Below, piece after piece: positions 56,735 through 64,000 of a DNA stretch of 64,000 nucleotides. The stretch is taken from the NCBI GenBank assembly GCA_037447655.1, contig JBBHKE010002973.1, forward strand, positions 228,322-292,321, written 5' to 3'. Below the pieces are notes generated by a model. The model did no database searches, was not told where the DNA came from, and saw only the letters and a program-made list of their open reading frames with translations. Each line of letters starts with the position of its first letter. Position 1 is the first letter of the stretch. The DNA comes from Zygnema cylindricum (Eukaryota; Streptophyta; Zygnematophyceae; Zygnematales; Zygnemataceae). A program made the position numbers and the translations under genes.

Positions 56735-57963
56735 TTATATAAACTTGGAGTCGGCACTATCTAGATTAGCTTCTTTCGATCTACGAAATTTGTGTCGCAA
56801 TGGAGCCCATAGAATTTCAGCAATCAGTTTCTCGACCGTCCCCTTGCTATCCGTCTCCGGAAGGACCACTGCTTCGGCGGAGGCAGCGCCGGGTAGGATT
56901 AGATGTCGTCTGAACAAAATGAAATAAGGACTGTAGGAGTGGAGGGATGCTTACCGACTGAATCTGTACCCCATGGCAATCTAAGGCACGCTTCTATCTA
57001 ACTCTCCTACATCCTCTTCCACAACATATTTACGCAGTGACCGCTTCACTCTCTGTACACATCTTTCGGCTAGACCGTCGGCTTGTGGGTGGTCTCGGCT
57101 GGTTAGCCGGTGGTTGATGAGGCACAATTCCAACAAGTTGGAGAATTCTCCGGCAAATTTGGAACCATGGTCAGTCAAAACTTCGGCTAGGGCCCCAAAT
57201 TGGGACAGCACTCTCTACAAGAATGCGTCCGCAATAGCCTTAGACTCCTTCCGGGGTAAGACCACCACTTCGATCCACTTGAAAAAATCCTTAATCATTA
57301 CCAATTCAAAGCGGTCCCCTCGTCTGTTGTGGGGAGAGGACCCAACAGATCCAGAGACCATCGATATAACATTCTCCGGATGGGAAAGGAATAAAGCTGG
57401 GCACATCTTTTTTTGTCGAAAGATGCTTTGACTTGGTCACAAGAAGCACACGTCTACACAATCCGGTTGACTTGGGTTCGGAACCCGTGCCACTAGTACG
57501 ATCCTGTGACCAAGGAGGTCGTCCGTTTTTGCCCAAAATAGCCACATTGTTGGTGGAGTCGAAAAATAAAAGTCTCCCTATCGGCTGGGGGAGGAACCAC
57601 TTTCCTCGTCCCGTCTACCCATTTCCGGATTAAAATGCCTCTTTCCCATTTGTACGCCGCCATTCGAGTTTGAACCCCGGATAACTGCACTCCAGACAAA
57701 TGGGGAAGAGGGGAACCTTGTTGGATAGATTGATGTGCATCGGGGTCATTCCAAATATCTTTCCGCCCGACACCTATTGGCGCATGCCCCTCCACGCCTG
57801 CAGAGAAAGTTGACATTTCCCCCCCTAGATTAAGGAAGCCAAATAAAGGCAGATGAAGCTCAAATGAGTCCCAAACTGATTTCGAGATCCTCATCGTGAC
57901 GGGCCCCGGTGGAATCTTTGGTGGAAGGGTCAGGATTTCTGCTAAGTCCGTCAACATTCCCAT
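56735..57963 (-). pseudogene. gypsy integrase, zinc-binding and catalytic region
   Basis: At 57493-57640 the strand reads ETFIFRLHQQCGYFGQKRT, the His-containing start of the zinc domain. The core appears at 57215-57406 (KDFFKWIEVVVLPRKES) and 56981-57211 (EVLTDHGSKFAGEF, then ADGLAERCVQRVKRSLRKYV). It continues past two stops through IAMGYRFSR and PGAASAEAVVLPETD to LDSAD, where the older copia LTR interrupts it. Frames shift between the blocks. Confidence 0.8.
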
Positions 57964-58337
57964 GGATTTCTCCGGCCCGGTGGATTATGTCGAAGTCATA
58001 TTCCTGCAATATTAACACCCATCTGGCGAGCTTGCCAGTTAGCTTGCTGTTCTGTATAATCCACTTAAGAGGTTGGTGATCCGTAATCAGAGTTAAATGA
58101 ACTCCGTACAGATATGGTTTGAAATGTTAGATGGCCCAAACAGCTGCCACTAATTCCCCGTGGTAGTTGCTGTAAATCCCCTCCGCTCGGTTGTTACTTC
58201 TACTGGCTTAAGCCACCACATATTCGGCCCCCGCATCATCTTGTTTAGCTAAAACATCTCCTAATCCAAACCGGCTCCAATCAGTGTAAAGGAGGAACGA
58301 CCTTTGATGATCGGGCATTTGGAGCACTGGGTGTTGC
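57964..58337 (-). pseudogene. gypsy RNase H
   Basis: The minus strand reads RSFLLYTDWSRFGLGDVL, YSNYHGELVAAVWAI, LYGVHLTLITDHQPLKWI and ARWVLILQEYDFDIIHRAGE, the standard RNase H blocks with the YTD, GEL and TDHQPL motifs. Two TAA stops interrupt it. Confidence 0.85.
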
Positions 58338-59402
58338 TTAAGGGAATCCTTCAGAAAACTCGAAGGAAATATGTTGCTCCTCCGTCCACTGCCACTCCTG
58401 GTTCTTCCGCAACAACTGGTTCAAAGGTTGAGCGTGACTGCTAAATTCAGGGATGAATCTCCGATAGTAGTTAGTCAGGCCTAAACACGTGCGGAGTGCA
58501 TAGACGTCATGAGGAGGGGGAAGGGCATCAAGGGCTGCCACCTTGACCATATATGGACGCACTGTCTCCGGTGTAACTTCATGTCCTAGGTAAATAATTT
58601 TATGCATCCCAAAAATTCCCTTACCCGGGTGACATTTCAAGCCCGTTGCTTGGAGAGCCCGGAGTACAATCTGTATGTGCTCCACGTGTTCCTCGAAGGT
58701 CTTTGAGAAGATAATAACATCGTCGATATAGCACCGTGCACAATCAATTCCCCGGTGCGCCTTGTCCATGGCACGTTGGAATTTGGTTGGTGCATTCTTT
58801 AACCGGAATAGCATGTAGAGTCATTCATACAACCTGGACCCTGCCCAAAACGCTGTCATTTCCCGGTGCTTTGGCTCCATTGCAATCTGGTGGAACTCAT
58901 TCTTCATGTCTAAGGTGGAATAAACGGTGGCCCCGGCCAACGAGTCGAAAATCTCTTCCGGGGTTGGCATTGGGTATCGGTCAGATACGGTCGCTGTGTT
59001 AAGTATTCGGTAGTCTCCACACATCAAAAAGTCTACCGTTTTCTCAGACGAGTCCTTTTTCGGTGGGAGAACGGTTGGGGATGCAAGCCTATGGAGTCCG
59101 GTACTTTCCTGCACCAATCCTGCTTCCACCAAGGTTTGTTCCTTTGCTGTGATGAATTCCTTTTCCTTGAAGCTGAGCGGGTACTACTTTTGCCAAACAG
59201 TAGCCATCTCGTTTATTAAATCGATTTGGAAGGGGGTTCCTTTGTAGATACCAACGTCGGTGTTTGACCAGGAGAACACATGTTTGTTCCCCTCCAACAG
59301 GTTGGAGAGTCGGGCCTTTTGCTTAGGGTCCAACTTCTTCCCGGGTTGCACCGCTGCCCATGCCTCCGAGGGTCTACCCCAGCGGGAGATATGAAATTCC
59401 AA
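58338..59402 (-). pseudogene. gypsy reverse transcriptase
   Basis: The segment 59184-59402 holds the spacer before RT (NLLEGNKHVFSWSNTDVG). 58821-59132 holds the fingers (GLVQESTG, VLPPKKDSSEKT, CGDYRILNTATVSDRYPMP, STLDMKNEFHQIAM). 58338-58814 holds the palm with CYIDDVIIFSKTFEEHVEHI and the thumb NYYRRFIPEFS. The YIDD active site is intact. A break near 58815 and stops between the blocks show decay. Confidence 0.85.
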
Positions 59403-59434
59403 CCCTACCTATTGGTCTAGTTCCCCTCCTCTTG

Positions 59435-60730
59435 TCAGAATGTTGTTGGTAACAACTTCCACTGAGCTGTCCTCTCCCAAGCCTCCGCTCCCCCCCATTG
59501 AGGAATCCCTTGATCTGGGTGAAATGCTGGGATTGGAAAATTTGATGATAAAATCTGTCTCCTTGCCTCCCTCCCCCCCTCAACCTGCAAGTTGGCCTGC
59601 ACTGCTAACAACTGTGGAGCTTGAAGGTAGCTAGCCCTTGACTGAGGAGACTGTAGGCTAGAAAAGGCAAGAGAATGTTTTAACACCCATGTGATTGCAT
59701 TGAGATCCATGCTCTGTCCGAGTAGGCTGCAACTATGGAGGTATGAAATACCTGGTGCAGCCGTGGTGGCAGGTTGGGATCCCATTGCTTGTTCACGTTT
59801 TTCCAGCGTTGGCATTGTCCAAACTCCAATTTTGCTGTCGAATATCATTTCGACCGCTCCCTTCTCATACGCATGGCTGTTGGGGAAGGAAACCAGTGTT
59901 GGCAGGGCTCGCTGTGGTGTTCCTGGTTTGTTGCACCGAAAGAACGGAGGACGATCAGACTTGGTCATTGGAGTGGCCATCCTCCTTGGCCCTAGAATTT
60001 GTTGCAAGGTAATATGGGGATCTGTTTTGTGGTTCTGTAAGAGCCGGTTTAGGACTGACAAAGGTATCAGATTGGTCAAGTAAGCTCGAACTCTGTGAGC
60101 CCTGGATCCATGTAGCGCTGCATCGAAAACGAGTGGAGCCCCTAGAATCTGCTTAACTTGATTCCAGCTATTGGCGACATGTTTTTTTTTGTCATCTCCC
60201 GGGTGAACATTTTCCAAAACGTACCCCACTGGTGTGTCTTGGGACTGCTGGAGCCAGGAAATTAATTTGATCATCTGGAAGAAGGTTCGACTTTGGTTGT
60301 CATGATGTCCCTCGCCTTTCCCTGCTAGAGAGTATCTTTGACATGGCCATCCTGCTATTACCAGATCTACTCGCTCCAACATAGCTAAATGGGGTTCCAG
60401 GATATTGTCTACATTCTGGAGAAGGCTTTGGTGAGATCTGCAGATGGCGGATATGGAAAGTTGCTAGGGATACAATAAATGGAGCTGTTGTAGTCGGTGT
60501 TAATTGACTGCCCGAGCATCTGGGGAGATTTCCACGGCCACATAAGACTCCACGTTATATCCTGCTTTCAATATAACTTCTAGGTCTGAGCTGACTCTAG
60601 AGAATAATGATAATATTCGAGTCCAAACTAATTGACAATGCCACAACTTATCGATGGAATTTTGATTCCGGCGGAACCTCCGAAGACCGACCGAGTTTTT
60701 CCCTGGCAAAAAAAATAAGGACTGGTCCAC
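59435..60730 (-). pseudogene. retrotransposon-encoded C5 cytosine DNA methyltransferase
   Basis: One frame with two in-frame stops (TAA near 60500, TAG about 33 nt further on). Motif I (ILSLFSRVSSDLEVILKAGY) lies at about 60555-60613; its expected Gly is Arg. Then YVAVEISPDARAV. Motif IV GWPCQRYSLAG has the catalytic Cys at 60341-60343. Motif VI is VLENV at about 60206-60220, and a motif VIII-like RAHRVRAYLTN follows. Motif IX-like PTLEKREQAMG lies at about 59780-59815, and motif X-like LLGQSMDLNAITWVL at about 59680-59728. The set and order are those of eukaryotic and bacterial cytosine-5 methyltransferases. It lies between protease and RT and shares the protease frame. Confidence 0.85.
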
Positions 60731-60805
60731 TTCTCCAAAGTGTGGCTACTTGTGATAATCTGTTTTGCATCCTCTTTCCACCGCTTGGAAATAGGAACTG
60801 CTATA

Positions 60806-61370
60806 TCATCGCCTTGATAAAGTAGCGCTGGCGAGCAGCTCAGTTGGAGTATGGGTGGCATAAACAGGATAACATCCGGCTAAGGGAGCATTATTTTTCC
60901 CCCGATTCCATAAATCCAGGGGTACGACCACCTTGACCCCCTCTGGATCCTCAGGGTCCTGAACAGTAAACTGCTCCTTCCACACACTGAATCCCATATT
61001 CAACCTTGTCCAGTTGGCCATTCCCAGCAGAGTTTCAAACTCCTTACCTTCCACCACCAAGAAGGGAAGTTGAATTCGGACCTTCTGACACGCGTCATCT
61101 GAGAACTCCATTAACAAGGCCTTGATAATTCCGTGGACCGGCTGGTTCTCACTGCTAACGGTGCTCAAGCAGATGTTACTGGGGAATATTTCCAATCGGA
61201 GTTCCTCGGGCATTTATTGCAGAGCCGAAGTGGTAATTAGGTTTGGGAGTGCTCCGGTGTCGACCCCTGCATCCTGGTATCCGCTATATCCGTTGATTTT
61301 GAAATTTCCCGTCCGATTGAGGATCAGAGCCACAAATAACGTCTTATAATTTCTATCCATCATCGAGATC
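60806..61370 (-). pseudogene. gypsy aspartic protease and linker
   Basis: On the minus strand LFVALILNRTGNFKINGY leads to AGVDTGALPNLIT, a retropepsin active site with DTG (Asp at 61259-61261). A TAA follows shortly. The frame then continues through MPEELRLEIFPSNICLSTVS and a LVVEGKEFETLLGM flap-like end into a DPEDPEG linker. The frame is the same as that of the methyltransferase, with an apparent indel near 60830 where LYQGDDIAVPISKRW is read in another frame. Confidence 0.75.
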
Positions 61371-62714
61371 TTTGGGTCAGCTGACAAAAAGACAGACGTG
61401 GGCTGATCTGCCCGGTCTCTTTTCTCCCCTCCTGAGGTAGTCTCTAGCGGCTGGTTAATAATTTCTTCCGCAGGCTATGGAAGAGGCAGTTGTTTTGAGG
61501 TATGCGTACAAGATGCCTTACCATCATCACCGGAGGAGCAGGCTGAGTTTTGGCGACGAAACAAGAGAACCCGGTTCCTCTGGTTTTTCTGCTCTCCTTG
61601 CTTCCTCACTTCTTGCCTGGACCAATTCAGGGCGGTGTGTCATCCTCCTCCGCCCGCCAACATTGTTCGAACCAGTCTTGGTTGTTCCATTTTTCCTCCT
61701 CCTCCGCTTGTTTTTCCATCTCCCTTTGTTTAGTTATCTTGTATTTTTTGAATCCGAGAGGCAATTTCTTCACAACCGGGGGAGGCGGGTTTGTGGGTTT
61801 GATTGCGAGACCTATTTTGTCGTTCAAAATAACTACCCTGGGGGTGAAGGATAAAGGTCCAGTGGCCTGCCTATTGTGGTCTCCTTGGGCCAATCTCTGC
61901 TTGTCTCTTTTCTGCGCCAATATTGAGTTAAGAAGCTGACTGCGACTGTCTCCCACGCCGACATTCTATGCTCTCGAAAGGAAGGTATGTGCGTGATGCG
62001 CTTTAGGAGGTTCCATGTCCCACCCCATCACATCGTCATCGTCTTCGCCCCCCGCGGATTTTTAGTAAAGCGCCGCCAACTTTTGTAGTAACTCTTGTTT
62101 TCTCCGGTGGAATTTTTGAGCGGCCGTCAGAGCGAAGTCCGGGAGGGAGATCCAAATCGCATGGTGGCCAATTCTATAGCCAACGCGGCCAGTTGCTGGC
62201 TCTGGTGTTGGATTATAATCTCCGGGGTGAGTCTTGCTCGACCTGTTGGTTGTCTTTCCGATTATTCCGTGGTGCGTCGTCCCCAAGGGTAAAGAAGCTG
62301 GAGAGGGAGAGGATTTACGACAGTTTCACCTTCGTCGATAAACAGAGCATATTGCATCAACTCCTTCAAGACCCCATTTTTTCGGAAACATGCCCCTCCT
62401 TGTGACCCATGAAACCGCAAGCCTCACACTTGTAGCCCTCGGTGGTGTATTTGACCCTTAACTCATTGGAGATTTGCGCGTCATCGAATTTTGGAAGTTT
62501 GATTCGTCGCAACTGGGCTGTGACATTTTTGCAGTCTCGGACCGAGGATTCGGACGATAATTGTCTTTGTTTATTGGGGCTTTGGTTTCCGATCCTCCTC
62601 CTTCTTTCCTTTCCTGCTACTTTTTGGTCGTTTCAGCTCTCTCCTTATCCCATTTCTTCTGCTTGAGAGCCAATTCTAGTTTGATCTTCCAGGGCAGCGC
62701 TCTCATCCATGACC
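61371..62714 (-). pseudogene. gypsy Gag C-terminal part with zinc-knuckle-like motif
   Basis: The reading is broken over several frames. Around 62400-62450 it reads YKCEACGFMGHKEGH, a C-x2-C-x4-H knuckle lacking a clear last Cys. Basic and glutamine-rich stretches (61627-61956, ITKQREMEKQAEEEEKW) fit a nucleic-acid-binding Gag tail. The order agrees with Gag upstream of the protease. Confidence 0.55.
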
Positions 62715-63593
62715 TCATTGTTGATAGTTCAAACAGTTGTACAGGAAGCACGGTAATCGGCCCCCATGGCGCGTTCGGATCCCCTTAAGCTTCCACAAAG
62801 CTAAAAGTTTTGCTGACTCCTCATTGTCAGGAGGCATTTCTCCGACAAATCTTGCGAAGTTTCCCTTGGTTTTGCCTGTTACCGCCTTCTCTCGGGCCTC
62901 ACTATGAACGAAGTGGTCGTATCGTTTCATTGCAGCCAGAGAGATTTCTTTAGCGGGTGGATTGATGTCCTAGATGGCCTGTCCGGCAATCCAATTGTCG
63001 AGGGCAATCTGCTCCGTGGGTCCGAACAAGTTTCGGACCGCGATGAAGTATTTGTTTGCCATAGCCGGGAGATCAATGGTTAGTAGTTTTGTCTTTTGAC
63101 CGAGGCTCGACAATCTGTTCAAAAGAGTTTGGGGAGTTTCACTCTTCTGGCAATAGAATTCTGTGAATTCCTTGATAGCCGATTCATTTTTTTTTGTGTA
63201 AAAGAGCCTCCAGGTGTTCAAAAGAGTGGTACAGGGGGTAGGATCTGCAACCATTCAGGTGGCTGCTCTGGCGGCCTGAATTGCCTACAGCTGGTTGACA
63301 TAGGCCTGACCTTGTGCCTGCAGCTTCATGTCATCTGTGAAGGCGGCTGTGACAGGTGCGGCTGCTGCTACAGCCAAGTCTGCTTCCGCTTGCAAGACTG
63401 CCTCATCGAGGATCGGGTCCGAAATCTTTATGTTGGGCGCCATCAAGAGAGGTTGTCGCTCTTTGTAATCTGCTAAAGCGCCCCCTGCAAGATAATTGAC
63501 CATCATGGGGAAAAGGGTACTTTTGAAGTCATCTAGAATTGCTCCCCCCCTATACTTGTTTATTTCGGATTGTGTGAAATATTTCCACAACAA
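62715..63593 (-). pseudogene. gypsy Gag, capsid-like region
   Basis: One minus-strand frame with several stops: YFTQSEINKYRGGAILDD, FPMMVNYLAGGALADYKER, then TWRLFYTKKNESAIKEFTEF, ETPQTLLNRLSSLGQKTKLL, FIAVRNLFGPTEQIALDNW and AMKRYDHFVHSEAREKAV. The helical pattern with a TLLNRLSSL-like segment fits a retrotransposon Gag. Assignment rests on position and style, not on a recognised motif. Confidence 0.6.
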
Positions 63594-64000
63594 TTCGAAA
63601 TCTGAGAACGCGATCCCCGAACTGTCATCGTAAAAATCCTGACGTCACCGATTTTCTCTTCCTCCGCGAGGTTGGTGAACTGGGGCGAGGAAGGCCGGGT
63701 GGGACTAACAAATTGAACCGGTGAAATGACTCATAGATCTGCGTCTTTCGGCTCGGAGCCGCCTCCTCCTCTGGTAGAAAGAGTTGCCCGGTGAGAGGTG
63801 CCCCCCCCCCCGGCTGAAGAACGTTCTCGCTACTGGATATATAGCGGAAAAACTTGTTTTTCTAGGTGGTTCGACTCGGGAAAAATATGTCCGAGCGTCA
63901 GCTCCTCTAAACCCAAGAGAAGCTCGTTCCTCCCTGAGAACTGTCTCCACCGATGGGATGTGAAGACGAGGTTTGTTCAAAGGAGGTCCTTGAGGGATTG
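63594..64000 (-). other. leader or LTR region of the gypsy element (unresolved)
   Basis: Upstream of Gag on the minus strand. It holds a run of 12 C at 63803-63814 and no long conserved frame. The primer-binding site and the LTR end could not be identified before the window edge. Confidence 0.35.

Larger units (their letters stand above)
48430..63990 (-). mobile_element. decayed Ty3/gypsy element encoding a DNA methyltransferase
   Basis: Read right to left: Gag, zinc-knuckle-like region, retropepsin, C5 methyltransferase, RT, RNase H, integrase, PHD-like finger. The RT-RNase H-integrase order marks it as Ty3/gypsy. Many stops and some frameshifts show decay. Many stops look like CAA or CAG to TAA or TAG, or TGG to TAG. 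The integrase is split by the copia insertions (48979 to about 56753). The 5' LTR lies beyond the right edge or in the last few hundred bases. Confidence 0.8.

Overview
The window looks like nuclear DNA of a charophyte-grade green plant; a large stonewort-type (Chara-like) genome is my best guess. Reasons: plant-type homoserine kinase exons with GT-AG introns spread over about 10 kb, plant-type LTR retrotransposons, very many MITEs and pyrimidine/purine microsatellites, and two 10-N scaffold gaps (6503-6512, 20749-20758). The species is an inference.

Layout. 1-9.6 kb: two diverged copies of a dispersed segment holding exon remnants of a gene I do not recognise, with MITEs between them. 12.4-22.6 kb (minus): a homoserine kinase locus with six recognisable exons, one of them a duplicated substrate-loop exon, one frameshift, and decayed copies of its last exon. 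16-31.5 kb: segmental duplications (18.2-20.7 against 28.0-30.6 kb), an isolated cytochrome-b5-reductase-like exon, a tandem triplication, a hAT-type MITE and several fold-backs. 31.4-32.5 kb (plus): a decayed cyclophilin fragment with a duplicated 29-nt microexon. 32.7-38.3 kb: pyrimidine tracts with recurrent hairpins, a third copy of the unknown exons, and an 18-bp minisatellite.

38.9-47.3 kb is a 28-bp satellite that stays open in both strands. It is interrupted by one hAT-type MITE with an 8-bp target duplication.

47.3-64 kb is a nest of retrotransposons. The host element is a decayed Ty3/gypsy element on the minus strand with the order Gag, protease, C5 cytosine DNA methyltransferase, reverse transcriptase, RNase H, integrase, PHD-like finger. 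Its integrase is split by an older Ty1/copia LTR derivative. That LTR carries a MITE and a young, intact Ty1/copia element (50280-56690). The copia element has identical-length LTRs, a 5-bp target duplication, a 1449-residue Gag-Pol frame that starts inside its own LTR, and a primer-binding site matching the anticodon arm of initiator tRNA-Met.

The most notable system is the retroelement coupling a cytosine methyltransferase (a DNA-methylation writer) with a PHD-like finger (a possible chromatin reader). Most host-like exons here are isolated or decayed; only the copia element is clearly intact.
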